From NCBI RefSeq assembly GCF_037963765.1, contig NZ_CP150166.1:186001-250000 (forward strand): a DNA stretch of 64,000 nt, given 5' to 3'. How positions within the stretch are numbered: position 1 is the stretch's first letter; every line of letters begins with the position of its first letter. Shown one piece after another: positions 54,291 through 62,460 of this stretch. The notes under the pieces were generated by a model. That model saw nothing but the letters and a program-made list of their open reading frames with translations, made no database searches and was not told the DNA's origin. Source of the DNA: Sporosarcina sp. FSL W8-0480. GTDB lineage: Bacteria; Bacillota; Bacilli; Bacillales_A; Planococcaceae. Position numbers and translations under genes: made by a program.

Positions 54291-54302
54291 GGGGACATCC
54301 TT

Positions 54303-55265
54303 ATGAAGGCGATTTGGATTGGGATTCTGTCATCTCTATTTTTCGCGGTGACATTCGTGTTGAATAGATCGATGGAGATTTCGGGGGGCAGCTGGTTATG
54401 GAGTGCCTCCCTCCGTTATTTTTTCATGGTTCCGTTTTTGATTGCCATCGTGGCCTATCGTAAAGGGCTTCGGGAAACGGGTAAGGCAATGGCTGCAACT
54501 CCCCTTCCCTTTTTCACGTGGAGCATCGTTGCATTCGTACTCTTCTATGCCCCTTTGACATTTTCAGCGGCTTATAGTCCCGGATGGTTGCTTGCGGGCA
54601 CTTGGCAATTAACGATTGTTGCGGGCGTACTGTTGGCGCCGTTGTTCGTTATTGTTGTGAGGACTAATGATGGGGAAAAGAGGATTAGGCAGCGGATTCC
54701 TTTAGTATCACTCTTCATAACATTAATTATTTTCGCGGGCGTTGTTTTGATTCAAATTCCGAATGCGAATAGTGTCGATACACGCACTCTATTACTTGGC
54801 ATTCTTCCGGTCATCGTTGCGGCGTTTGCTTATCCTTTAGGCAATCGGAAGATGATGGATTTATTGAAAGGTAGGCTTGACACGTTTCAACGGGTGCTAG
54901 CAATGACGTTGATGACGATTCCTGTGTGGGTTGGTTTTGCCATCTATGCGCTGCTTACTGCCGGACCGCCTTCTTGGAGTCAGGTTATTCAGTCGCTAAT
55001 TGTCGCGGTCAGCTCAGGCGTCATTGCGACGACTCTATTCTTCATGGCGACGGACCTTGTACAAAATGATCAAGGCAAGCTTGCGGCAGTTGAAGCGACA
55101 CAATCTACAGAGCTTATATTTGCAATGGTAGGTGAAATGCTTATTCTGCATATCGCATTGCCTAACGCACTTTCTTTGGTTGGTATATTGGTAATAGTGA
55201 TCGGCATGGGGTTGCATAGTTATCAGACTTCAGTTGTGATGGGGAAAATCCCAACGTCCGAATAG
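54303..55265 (+). CDS. EmrE-type multidrug efflux transporter (DMT superfamily)
   Basis: 320 residues, ten helices. The fold and sequence (SSLFFAVTFVLNRSMEISGG, AAYSPGWLLAGTWQLTIVAG, VEATQSTELIFAMVGEMLIL) match the long EmrE-like family distinct from EamA. It follows pepT by 12 bp and is likely co-transcribed. Substrate unknown. Confidence 0.82.
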   Translation: MKAIWIGILSSLFFAVTFVLNRSMEISGGSWLWSASLRYFFMVPFLIAIVAYRKGLRETGKAMAATPLPFFTWSIVAFVLFYAPLTFSAAYSPGWLLAGTWQLTIVAGVLLAPLFVIVVRTNDGEKRIRQRIPLVSLFITLIIFAGVVLIQIPNANSVDTRTLLLGILPVIVAAFAYPLGNRKMMDLLKGRLDTFQRVLAMTLMTIPVWVGFAIYALLTAGPPSWSQVIQSLIVAVSSGVIATTLFFMATDLVQNDQGKLAAVEATQSTELIFAMVGEMLILHIALPNALSLVGILVIVIGMGLHSYQTSVVMGKIPTSE

Positions 55266-55298
55266 TCCATTGCTCATATTTTGGTGATATATTTACGG

Positions 55299-55380
55299 AT
55301 TCAATAGATATATTCTATTATTCAATAGATATAATCATAGATTCAATCGATAAACTTACTGATTCAATCGATATCCAGAC
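55299..55380 (+). repeat. 21-bp periodic array, core ATTCAATMGATA (4 units)
   Basis: ATTCAAT starts at 55299, 55320, 55341 and 55362, each 21 bp apart; the core extends to ATTCAATAGATATA or ATTCAATCGATA. It lies in the converging gap between the EmrE-type gene and the ABC cassette, before the terminator. Confidence 0.85.
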
Positions 55381-55401
55381 ATTTCTTCTTAGCCACACGA
55401 A

Positions 55402-55430
55402 AAAACGCTCAGTGCAAAACTGAGCGTTTT
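55402..55430. terminator. Bidirectional terminator
   Basis: AAAACGCTCAGT pairs with ACTGAGCGTTTT around a five-base loop. Confidence 0.92.
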
Positions 55431-55435
55431 CTCTT

Positions 55436-56539
55436 TTATTCGTAAACCCCAATAACTTCCACAGCTTTTTCCGTCAATGAAGTATCTACCGCTTTGTCAA
55501 AATCAATATCTCCAAGAATCGCACCATTTGCTTTATACGTTTCATATTGCTTCTTAATATCATCAACGAACATCTTTCCATTCGGGTCGAGACCAGTGAC
55601 GTTTACTCTGTCCCACAACTCATGATCTTTCAAAGCGGTATGCATCACCATGATATCGACGATTTCATCCTTGTCGATATCTTTAAAGAATGCATCGTTG
55701 TAATCCCGGACGCCTTTCAAATAGGCTGCCATGAAACGCAAAGATACTTCTTCATTTTCCATGAATTTCGGGGAAGCGAGCACCATGGCGATCTGAGATT
55801 CAGGGGCGTAATCGGTAGCATCCCCGAAGCGAACGTGAATACCATTTGCAACCCCTTGTGCAATCAAAGGCTCGATACTGAGAGCAGCATCAATTGTACC
55901 CGCATTAATCGCACCAAGCATTGCACCAAAATCCGCGATATGGACGTATTCGACATCATCCTCAGTCAATCCCGCATGTTTCAACATTTCCTCGTAAATA
56001 TACCCATCAATCGAGTTTCTTGAAGACACGGCTATCTTTTTCCCTTTGAAATCAGGATAATCCTTAATTTCATCCACCATATGGTTGCCGATTACGAAAG
56101 TGAAATATGATTTGCCAGGCATATTATGCCCTTTATCCGCAATGATCCGAACGTCGATACCTTGTGCAATCGCGTTGAAGAACGATGCAGTCGAGACCCC
56201 CCCTGCAATATCCACTTCCCCTGCGGCAAGTGCCGGCAACATATCGTCACTATTGGCAAAGTCCGCAAAAGCGACTTCTATATTGTATTCCTCAAAATAT
56301 CCTTTTTCCTTTGCAATATAGAAACCCGCTCCGGAAGCTGCACCGTCTTCAGCGATTAAAATCTTCACCCTTTTGTCTAAAGGAGCCAAATCACCGGAGG
56401 GCGTTTCAACGACTGAATCTCCAGGAGTCGTTGGTTCTGTCTTTTCAACAGGATTCGTTTCTTTTTTGGAGCAGGCCCCTACTATTAAAAGGACCGCCGC
56501 CAACATTAATAGCCACCCGCACAGGAACTTTTTTCTCAC
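55436..56539 (-). CDS. ABC transporter substrate-binding lipoprotein (SsuA/ThiY/NMT1 type)
   Basis: 367 residues. Lipobox LLIVGACS gives the lipidated Cys; a Thr/Pro linker follows, then an NMT1/SsuA-like binding fold (GAASGAGFYIAKEKGYFEEY, AALAAGEVDIAGGVSTASFF, KIAVSSRNSIDGYIYEEML). This class binds sulfonates, nitrate, bicarbonate or pyrimidine precursors; the ligand cannot be told. The GTG at 56539 follows GGGG. Last gene of a permease-ATPase-binding-protein operon. Confidence 0.86.
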   Translation of the reverse strand: MRKKFLCGWLLMLAAVLLIVGACSKKETNPVEKTEPTTPGDSVVETPSGDLAPLDKRVKILIAEDGAASGAGFYIAKEKGYFEEYNIEVAFADFANSDDMLPALAAGEVDIAGGVSTASFFNAIAQGIDVRIIADKGHNMPGKSYFTFVIGNHMVDEIKDYPDFKGKKIAVSSRNSIDGYIYEEMLKHAGLTEDDVEYVHIADFGAMLGAINAGTIDAALSIEPLIAQGVANGIHVRFGDATDYAPESQIAMVLASPKFMENEEVSLRFMAAYLKGVRDYNDAFFKDIDKDEIVDIMVMHTALKDHELWDRVNVTGLDPNGKMFVDDIKKQYETYKANGAILGDIDFDKAVDTSLTEKAVEVIGVYE

Positions 56540-56553
56540 CTTTTTTCCCCTTT

Positions 56554-57342
56554 TCACTTATTCTCTCTCCTTGATTGTTGAACTTCATCCTGCAAGTGTT
56601 TCCAAATATCGACAAATTGCTCTGCAAGTACCGGGTCCTTCCGGATATCCTCTATCGTCCTTGGCCGTGGTGTATCGATCTTGACTTGTTGTATGATCTT
56701 GCCGGGTTGCGCACTCATAAGGAGGATTCGGTCGCTTAACAATAATGCTTCATCAATGCTATGCGTTATGAAAATAACTGTTTTTTTCGTTTCAGACCAA
56801 ATGGATAGCAGTTCTTCTTGCAAGATGAATTTATTCTGTTCATCGAGCGCTGCAAACGGCTCATCCATCAGCAAGATTTCCGGGTCATTTGCAAAGGCAC
56901 GGGCAATGCTCACCCGCTGTTTCATGCCACCTGACAATTCTTTCGGATATAGGTGTGCAAATCGGTCAAGTCCGGTCTTTTTCAAATAATAGTTCGTTCG
57001 TTCTTGCACAACGTTCTTCGGCATTTTCCTCATTTTCAAACCAAATGCGACATTTTCCTTCACCGTCAACCAAGGTATGACGCCCCTCTCCTGAAAAACC
57101 ATTGATTGGAGAGGTCGCCCTTCCTGCTCTTGATGAATTTCAAATTCCCCAATACTTGGCTGTTCGAGTCCTGCCAATATCCGAAGTAAAGTCGTTTTTC
57201 CGCATCCGCTTGGTCCGACGATACAAACAAATTCACCCTCCCCGATTGTGAGAGAAATGTCCTCGAGGGCGGTCACACTCGATTGTTTTTTATAAAATGC
57301 TTTTGTTAGTTTCCTAATTTCGATTTTCGCTCTCTTTTCCAT
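56554..57342 (-). CDS. ABC transporter ATPase (SsuB/TauB/ThiZ type)
   Basis: 262 residues. Walker A GPSGCGKTT, Q-loop MVFQERGVIPWL, signature LSGGMKQRVSIARA, Walker B ILLMDEPFAALDE and switch His in FITHSIDEAL. The family pattern PWLTVKENVAFGL is typical of nitrate/sulfonate/taurine importers. Starts five bases after the permease stop, behind GGAGGTGA. Confidence 0.93.
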   Translation of the reverse strand: MEKRAKIEIRKLTKAFYKKQSSVTALEDISLTIGEGEFVCIVGPSGCGKTTLLRILAGLEQPSIGEFEIHQEQEGRPLQSMVFQERGVIPWLTVKENVAFGLKMRKMPKNVVQERTNYYLKKTGLDRFAHLYPKELSGGMKQRVSIARAFANDPEILLMDEPFAALDEQNKFILQEELLSIWSETKKTVIFITHSIDEALLLSDRILLMSAQPGKIIQQVKIDTPRPRTIEDIRKDPVLAEQFVDIWKHLQDEVQQSRRENK

Positions 57343-57346
57343 CCAA

Positions 57347-58168
57347 TCACCTCCAAGGTAACAACTTTTTCTGTAGACCGCGAAGCATCAAGGAGAAGAG
57401 ATAGCCGAAGAATGAAATAAGGATGAGACCGACATACATCTGCTCGAGCAGAAATGCCTTATACGATGTCCAGATTAAATATCCAATCCCCGAAGTTGCA
57501 CCCATCATTTCTGCAGCAACAATCGTAAGCAACGCAATTGCCTGCCCCATCTGAATCCCTTCCAACATTACGGGCATTGCGCCCGGCAATGCAATTTTAA
57601 AAAAGAACTGTGTCTTACTCGCGCCATAATTATCAGCAACATCCAAGTAAATTCGGTCAATGTTCAAAACACCCGCAGCCGTATTGATAACGACTGGGAA
57701 AAATACACTTCCTGCTATCGTTACAACTTTCGACAGATCACCAATTCCGAAGAGGATAATGATGATCGGCAGCAATGCAAGCGTCGGTATCGGCATAAGT
57801 GCCATAACAAGCGGCTGCACAAAATGTCGAATCGGAGAATAAAGCCCCATCAGCAAACCGATTACCACCCCAGGGATAACTCCTGCTAAAAACCCAACAA
57901 AAATCCGGTACAGGGAAACCCCGATATGGTCAACCATTACACCGTTCGCTACCATTTTGGCAAAAGTGCCTAAAATAGCGGATGGTGGCGGGAAAAATCG
58001 AATATCCATTATTCCTGTCCTCGAAAGTACTTCCCATAACAGTAAAATGAAAATTGGCGAAGCAATCGTTAATAACTGCTTATATCGTTCCTTAGATTGT
58101 CTTTGCTTCCATTCCCGTTGTTCAATCTCATACGGGTCATGTCGACCAGTCAAATTCTCTTTTTTCAA
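57347..58168 (-). CDS. ABC transporter permease (SsuC/TauC/ThiX type)
   Basis: 273 residues, about six helices, with the cytoplasmic coupling motif DVADNYGASKTQFFFKIALP. TTG start at 58168 behind GAGGTGG. First gene of the ABC operon. No metabolic enzyme in the operon reveals the substrate. Confidence 0.92.
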   Translation of the reverse strand: MKKENLTGRHDPYEIEQREWKQRQSKERYKQLLTIASPIFILLLWEVLSRTGIMDIRFFPPPSAILGTFAKMVANGVMVDHIGVSLYRIFVGFLAGVIPGVVIGLLMGLYSPIRHFVQPLVMALMPIPTLALLPIIIILFGIGDLSKVVTIAGSVFFPVVINTAAGVLNIDRIYLDVADNYGASKTQFFFKIALPGAMPVMLEGIQMGQAIALLTIVAAEMMGATSGIGYLIWTSYKAFLLEQMYVGLILISFFGYLFSLMLRGLQKKLLPWR

Positions 58169-58300
58169 TGGTCACCACCTCTTTAATTTAATAATATGAG
58201 AATGCTTATGGGCTGGCTTGGGCAAAACAGGTCGAATTTTGAAGATTGGGTAGGGTTTGGGGTGTGCAGAGGAGGTGATCGAACACTTTTGAGTGGGAAT

Positions 58301-58350
58301 GAGAACTATTTCGATGAGAAGGAGAACTCCAATTGTGTGTTATAGGAACT
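58301..58350 (+). repeat. Short 21-bp array, core GAGAACT (2-3 units)
   Basis: GAGAACT at 58301 and 58322, 21 bp apart, and a degenerate third copy (AGGAACT) near 58344. Same core and step as the nine-unit array at 38777, 19.5 kb away. Confidence 0.6.
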
Positions 58351-58352
58351 TC

Positions 58353-58398
58353 AAAAAAAAGGCATCCTATCGTTAGTTTTTAGCGATAGGATGCTTTG
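58353..58398 (-). terminator. Terminator of the rhodanese gene
   Basis: GCATCCTATCG pairs with CGATAGGATGC, followed on the minus strand by eight T residues. Confidence 0.88.
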
Positions 58399-58416
58399 CT
58401 TCTTTATTTTATTCAA

Positions 58417-58770
58417 TCAACCGCGCCAAGTGCTCATGCCGCCCCTGACGTTTATTACGTTAGAGAAACCTGCTTTCTTTAATAAGTTAGCCGCCTGCGA
58501 GCTCCGCATACCGCTTTGGCAGAGGACGACCGTCTCTTTCTCTTTATCCAGTGTCTCCAATTTCGATTTAAGTATATTTAAAGGGATATTCTTGAATTCA
58601 CTAATGTGTCTACCTTTATATTCTGCCGGTGTACGCACGTCGATAAATTGCTTAGAATTATCTTTCAACATGCCTTTCAATTCTTCGGTCGATATGGATT
58701 TCACGCCTTTTTTCGGCATCATTCGCCAAGCAAAAAATGCAATGATAACTATCATGATGATCCATTCCAT
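58417..58770 (-). CDS. Membrane-anchored rhodanese
   Basis: 117 residues: one N-terminal helix (EWIIMIVIIAFFAWRMM), then a single rhodanese domain with the persulfide-forming Cys in VLCQSGMRSSQAA and DVRTPAEYKGRHI. It should transfer sulfane sulfur at the membrane surface. Start at 58770, eight bases after AGGGGG; ATG codons nearer that site are too close. Its promoter carries a CstR-type operator, linking it to the operon at 46.3-49.8 kb. Confidence 0.9.
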   Translation of the reverse strand: MEWIIMIVIIAFFAWRMMPKKGVKSISTEELKGMLKDNSKQFIDVRTPAEYKGRHISEFKNIPLNILKSKLETLDKEKETVVLCQSGMRSSQAANLLKKAGFSNVINVRGGMSTWRG

Positions 58771-58805
58771 TTTCATACCCCCTGCAGTATTTTTATTATA
58801 GAAGT

Positions 58806-58834
58806 AATATACCATGCGGGGTATAAATATGCAA
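58806..58834 (-). promoter_or_regulatory. CstR-type operator and promoter of the rhodanese gene
   Basis: On the minus strand TTGCAT (58834-58829), 17 bp, TATATT (58811-58806). TATACCCCGCATGGTATA (58825-58808) occupies the spacer, the same layout as the cstR promoter. Confidence 0.75.
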
Positions 58835-58845
58835 CTATTTATATT

Positions 58846-58887
58846 TTTATCACCGACTCAGGCGACTTTATCACCGACTCGGACAAC
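58846..58887 (+). repeat. Two-unit 21-bp repeat, core TTTATCACCGACTC
   Basis: TTTATCACCGACTC at 58846 and 58867, 21 bp apart. Same core family as 11776 and, on the other strand, 29708-29940. It sits just upstream of the rhodanese promoter. A lone copy (TTATCACCGACT) occurs at 3390. Confidence 0.75.
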
Positions 58888-58921
58888 TCTCTTTTCATTC
58901 ATGCAAAAAAAACGCCCCGCA

Positions 58922-58960
58922 AAATTAAAAAAGAGAAGCCTTGCCACTTGGAGGCTTCTC
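58922..58960 (-). terminator. Terminator of the CoA-transferase gene
   Basis: GAGAAGCCT pairs with AGGCTTCTC, followed by six T residues on the minus strand. Confidence 0.88.
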
Positions 58961-58971
58961 ATCTCATCTCT

Positions 58972-60243
58972 TCAATCAATCAATCCAAACTCCTTCGCTT
59001 CCCGCGTTAAGTCATCCCTGAACTTCGGATGCGCAATCCCGATCAACGCTTTCGCCCGCTCGGAAATCGACTTGCCATGCAATCGTGCAATGCCATATTC
59101 CGTCACAATATTGTCGACATAGTTTTTTGATGTCGTCACGACGGATCCCTCACTTAAATGCAGTTTTATCCGCGAAATCGCGTCATTTTTCACCGTTGAA
59201 TGCATACAGACATACCCTTTTCCATATTTCGACAAACGAACACCTCTTGCAAAATCGGCTTGTCCACCACTTGAGGAATAATATCGCCCCGCAACCGTCT
59301 CGGAAGCACATTGGCCATATAAATCCACTTCAGTTGTCGCATTGATCGACACCATATGATCCTCTTTTGCAATCTCATAAGAGTCATTTACAAGTCTCAC
59401 CGGTAAAAATTCAACTGATGGATTATTATTTATAAAATCATAAAGTCGTTGTGAACCGAAAGCGAATGACGCGACAATCTTCCCTTTATGCGTCATTTTT
59501 CTCATGCCATCGACAGCACCGGCCTCGACGAGATCCACAATTCCATCGGTCAACATCTCCGTATGGATACCTAAATGACGACGGTCTTTCAACATTTTCA
59601 TAACTGCATTCGGAATAGCACCAATACCGATTTGCAGTGTGTCTCCGTCTTGTATATCTGCTGCTACGAACTCGGCAATTTTTCGGTCCTTGTCAGTAAT
59701 GACTGGCGACTTTTCTTCCGCAAGAATCTGATCATTTTCAATAAACCCAGCAACTTGGCTAATATGGATTTGGTGCTTTCCAAATGTGCGCGGCATATGT
59801 TTATTAACCTCAAGGACAAATGGAACCTCACCAATGAAATCAGCCGTATAATCAGCATTTGTGCCGAGTGAAAAATAGCCATGCTCATCCATTGGTGACG
59901 CAACCGCAATTACCATAGGATTTTTGGTTGTCTTTCTTAAAAGATAATACATTTCTTGAAAGACATTTGGAATTAATTCCACATGCCCTTCCCAAAACGC
60001 TTTTCGTGTCGCCGCACTTAGAAAGTAAGATATATGTGAAAGATGCCCTTTCATCTTCCCATTAATATAATCGCGTTCACGCAATGCCAATAATTGATGG
60101 ACTTTGACATTTTCCAATTGCTTATGATGCTCCTCCAAAATATCTAGTAAACCGTGGGGCTCACCGTTTGAAAGCGGGATAATGATATCCATGTCTTTAT
60201 CAATTAACTGAATAAATTCCTCTGGTTGTAATAGCTTAGTCAT
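58972..60243 (-). CDS. Acetyl-CoA hydrolase/4-hydroxybutyrate CoA-transferase family enzyme
   Basis: 423 residues, class I CoA-transferase fold in two halves. The catalytic Glu229 is in LGIHTEMLTDG, after the glycine-rich LQIGIGAIPNAVMKML; the C-terminal half has GYVCMHSTVKNDAISRI and VTEYGIARLHGKS. It moves CoA between acetyl-CoA and a short carboxylic acid; the partner acid (butyrate, hydroxybutyrate or succinate) is not evident. A GAGCGCTC-centred palindrome upstream suggests TetR/FadR-type control. Confidence 0.9.
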   Translation of the reverse strand: MTKLLQPEEFIQLIDKDMDIIIPLSNGEPHGLLDILEEHHKQLENVKVHQLLALRERDYINGKMKGHLSHISYFLSAATRKAFWEGHVELIPNVFQEMYYLLRKTTKNPMVIAVASPMDEHGYFSLGTNADYTADFIGEVPFVLEVNKHMPRTFGKHQIHISQVAGFIENDQILAEEKSPVITDKDRKIAEFVAADIQDGDTLQIGIGAIPNAVMKMLKDRRHLGIHTEMLTDGIVDLVEAGAVDGMRKMTHKGKIVASFAFGSQRLYDFINNNPSVEFLPVRLVNDSYEIAKEDHMVSINATTEVDLYGQCASETVAGRYYSSSGGQADFARGVRLSKYGKGYVCMHSTVKNDAISRIKLHLSEGSVVTTSKNYVDNIVTEYGIARLHGKSISERAKALIGIAHPKFRDDLTREAKEFGLID

Positions 60244-60291
60244 TTCTTCAAATCCTCCTGCTATACTTTATTATCTTTATAGTATATTTCA

Positions 60292-60307
60292 GACCGAGCG
60301 CTCGCTC
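60292..60307. promoter_or_regulatory. Palindrome upstream of CoA-transferase gene
   Basis: GACCGAGCGCTCGCTC pairs at 14 of 16 positions and is centred on GAGCGCTC. This form is typical of TetR-family operators, including those of fatty-acid regulators. It lies between divergent genes, about 50 bp from each start. Confidence 0.5.
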
Positions 60308-60345
60308 AACTTGTCGAATTATGCGAGAATACATATAATATAGAT

Positions 60346-61059
60346 ATGACGAAATTATCAAATGAGCAAATTAGACAACTGAATAGCTATAGTGTTTACG
60401 TAAATCCACCTCTTCATCCCCTATTTACTTTACACGATTTATTGGATCGTGAAAAAACATCGGAGTGTGTAAAAGCGGTGCAAATCGTGAGCGGCAGTCC
60501 GAACATGACTGTTGCAGCATCATTTTTCATGCGACGGGTTGGTATGTTTATTAATATGCAGCTTTTTAACTTGGCGGTATATGATGAAATATGGGATGGG
60601 GACGAAACGAAGATGAATTTTGGGGCAATTAAAGAGTACGGCAATAAAACAGTAAGTACATTTGTTGCAATGGACGATTGGAAATCTGTTGACGAGGATG
60701 AGCACAGGGGGGCCATTCGAAGTATTTTACTATGGGCGAATAAAATAATCCGTCAAATTAGGACCGTTACATCCATCTCTCCCCTAACATTATGGGAGAA
60801 CATTTTCGGATTTTTATTGTGGCAGTATCACGTCATGTTGGAAAACCCCGCCACAATTGATACAGCGCGCGCGGATTTGAATTGCTTAATGGATGACAAA
60901 ACATGGGATGGAATTTCAGCAAAATCATTATTCGCTAAATTCTTAAATGGTCGAGAGCCTTTCGAACTCTTACAGACGACAGTTCGGACGACTTGCTGTT
61001 TCTCAAAAGATGTACCCGGGTTGATGCAATGTGGGTTTTGTCCGCTAAAAATTAGTTAG
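60346..61059 (+). CDS. FhuF-like [2Fe-2S] protein
   Basis: 237 residues, cytoplasmic. The C-terminus has four cysteines in the FhuF arrangement, Cys217, Cys218, Cys229 and Cys232 (CC-x10-C-x2-CP), which bind a [2Fe-2S] cluster. FhuF proteins reduce ferric siderophores after uptake. No siderophore transporter is adjacent. The ATG at 60346 lacks a good ribosome site, so the start is uncertain; the transcript may be nearly leaderless. Confidence 0.72.
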   Translation: MTKLSNEQIRQLNSYSVYVNPPLHPLFTLHDLLDREKTSECVKAVQIVSGSPNMTVAASFFMRRVGMFINMQLFNLAVYDEIWDGDETKMNFGAIKEYGNKTVSTFVAMDDWKSVDEDEHRGAIRSILLWANKIIRQIRTVTSISPLTLWENIFGFLLWQYHVMLENPATIDTARADLNCLMDDKTWDGISAKSLFAKFLNGREPFELLQTTVRTTCCFSKDVPGLMQCGFCPLKIS

Positions 61060-61136
61060 CCCGATAGGCTAAGTAAGATTTTTTATAAGGAAGGATTTCC
61101 AAGCAATAAGAAATTATTCAAAAAAGGTGAGAAGCG

Positions 61137-61466
61137 ATGCTATGTAAAGGACATCATGTGGCGGGCAATGTCATTGATAACGAGACACGCTGCGTACATT
61201 ACCATTCAAGACTTGATATAATTGCAATCAAGTTTTATTGCTGTGATACATATTTTCCTTGTTTTCAATGCCATGAAGAGGTAGGTTGCGGAAGTCCGGA
61301 AGTGTGGCCGGCTGATAAATTTGATGAAAAAGCTATATTATGTGGAAGTTGTGGGAACGAATTGACGGTGAATGAATATCGCGACTGCGACTCAGCATGT
61401 CCATACTGCAAAGCCGAATTTAATCCAGGATGTAGCTTGCATGCAACATTATATTTCGAAAAATAA
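61137..61466 (+). CDS. CHY zinc-finger protein
   Basis: 109 residues with about fourteen Cys and His residues in the CHY-finger pattern: CVHYHSRLDIIAIKFYCC, YFPCFQCHEE, LCGSCGNEL and CPYCKAEFNPGC. Yeast Hot13, of the same family, helps metal handling in mitochondria. It may work with the Fe-S protein upstream (77 bp gap) in metal or redox balance. AAGGTGAG precedes the ATG. Confidence 0.88.
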   Translation: MLCKGHHVAGNVIDNETRCVHYHSRLDIIAIKFYCCDTYFPCFQCHEEVGCGSPEVWPADKFDEKAILCGSCGNELTVNEYRDCDSACPYCKAEFNPGCSLHATLYFEK

Positions 61467-61514
61467 ATGTTAGTGACCTAACACCTTTCCCCGTTTGGTC
61501 ACTAACATCTTTTT
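61467..61514 (+). terminator. Terminator after CHY zinc-finger gene
   Basis: ATGTTAGTGACC pairs with GGTCACTAACAT, followed by CTTTTT. Confidence 0.9.
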
Positions 61515-61935
61515 ATTTATCCGGATATCTTTCCTGCAAAAACCTTACTGATTGGTCAATCAATGCTTTCAATACATCAACGTTAATATCTGCTATTTTA
61601 TTAATATACACACAGGACTTTCCAGATGTATGTTTTCCGAAGTCCTTTAATAACTCGTCCCGTTGTGTGTCTCCGGTTGCGAAATATAAACTAATTTTGG
61701 CTTTCCGTGGAGAGAAGCCGACAAGAGGTGCGTCGCCTTCGTGTCCAGAATCATATTTATAATGATATTTGCCGAAACCGATAATGCTTGGCCCCCACAT
61801 TTTCGCCTCAAATCCGGTTGTTTCAGTAAATATGTCTAACAATCTGTATGCGTCTTCACGTTTTTTGGGACTGTCTACAAGTTCGATAAACTCAATAACA
61901 CTACTATCGGTTTCTTTCGTTTTTAACTCGTACAT
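61513..61935 (-). CDS. DUF1801-family protein
   Basis: 140 residues, soluble. The core matches DUF1801 (MWGPSIIGFGKYHYKYDSGH, LVGFSPRKAKISLYF, FGKHTSGKSCVYINKIADIN). It is related in fold to the B. subtilis Fra/YdhG type; function unknown. GGAAGGGTGG precedes the ATG. Confidence 0.88.
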   Translation of the reverse strand: MYELKTKETDSSVIEFIELVDSPKKREDAYRLLDIFTETTGFEAKMWGPSIIGFGKYHYKYDSGHEGDAPLVGFSPRKAKISLYFATGDTQRDELLKDFGKHTSGKSCVYINKIADINVDVLKALIDQSVRFLQERYPDK

Positions 61936-61963
61936 TTTTTAACCACCCTTCCTATATTATTTC

Positions 61964-62335
61964 TTATCTATGTTGATCGATAAGAATAGGATTGCCATCT
62001 GGATCTTCAAGTGTAAAACTTGCGGGACCCTCGCTTGTTTCATCTGCTTCAGACAGTATATTTATCCCTTTTGCTTTAAGCTGTTTTTGCAAGTCCCGAA
62101 TATCAGTAAATGCATCAAGGTTTTCAGCATTTTCATTCCATCCCGGATTGAAAGTCAATATATTCTTTTCAAACATCCCTTGAAAGAGGCCAATAATGCA
62201 ATTATTATTTTTCATAATAAGCCAATTTTGTTCGATATTACCCCCGAAGATTTGAAACCCCAAGCTTTCATAAAACAACTTCGATTTGTTGATGTCTTTT
62301 ACACTTAAACTTACAGAAAATGCTCCCAATTCCAT
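61964..62335 (-). CDS. VOC (glyoxalase/bleomycin-resistance) family protein
   Basis: 123 residues, one VOC fold: [19 protein letters not shown] at the start and [17 protein letters not shown] at the end, where the last Asp/His part replaces the usual Glu metal ligand. Substrate unknown. ATG at 62335 behind AAGGGGG; the longer frame lacks a ribosome site. Confidence 0.85.
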   Translation of the reverse strand: MELGAFSVSLSVKDINKSKLFYESLGFQIFGGNIEQNWLIMKNNNCIIGLFQGMFEKNILTFNPGWNENAENLDAFTDIRDLQKQLKAKGINILSEADETSEGPASFTLEDPDGNPILIDQHR

Positions 62336-62420
62336 AGTTATCCCCCTTATAATTTGTATTACTACAACCAAGTATACCCAATATTCTAATATATTGGTGC
62401 GAATATTTATACTTTCCGAC

Positions 62421-62450
62421 TAAAAAAGCCCCCAATCATGGAGGCTTTTA
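62421..62450 (-). terminator. Terminator of the AI-2E family gene
   Basis: AAAAGCC pairs with GGCTTTT, followed by T residues on the minus strand. Confidence 0.7.
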
Positions 62451-62460
62451 AAGACTTACT

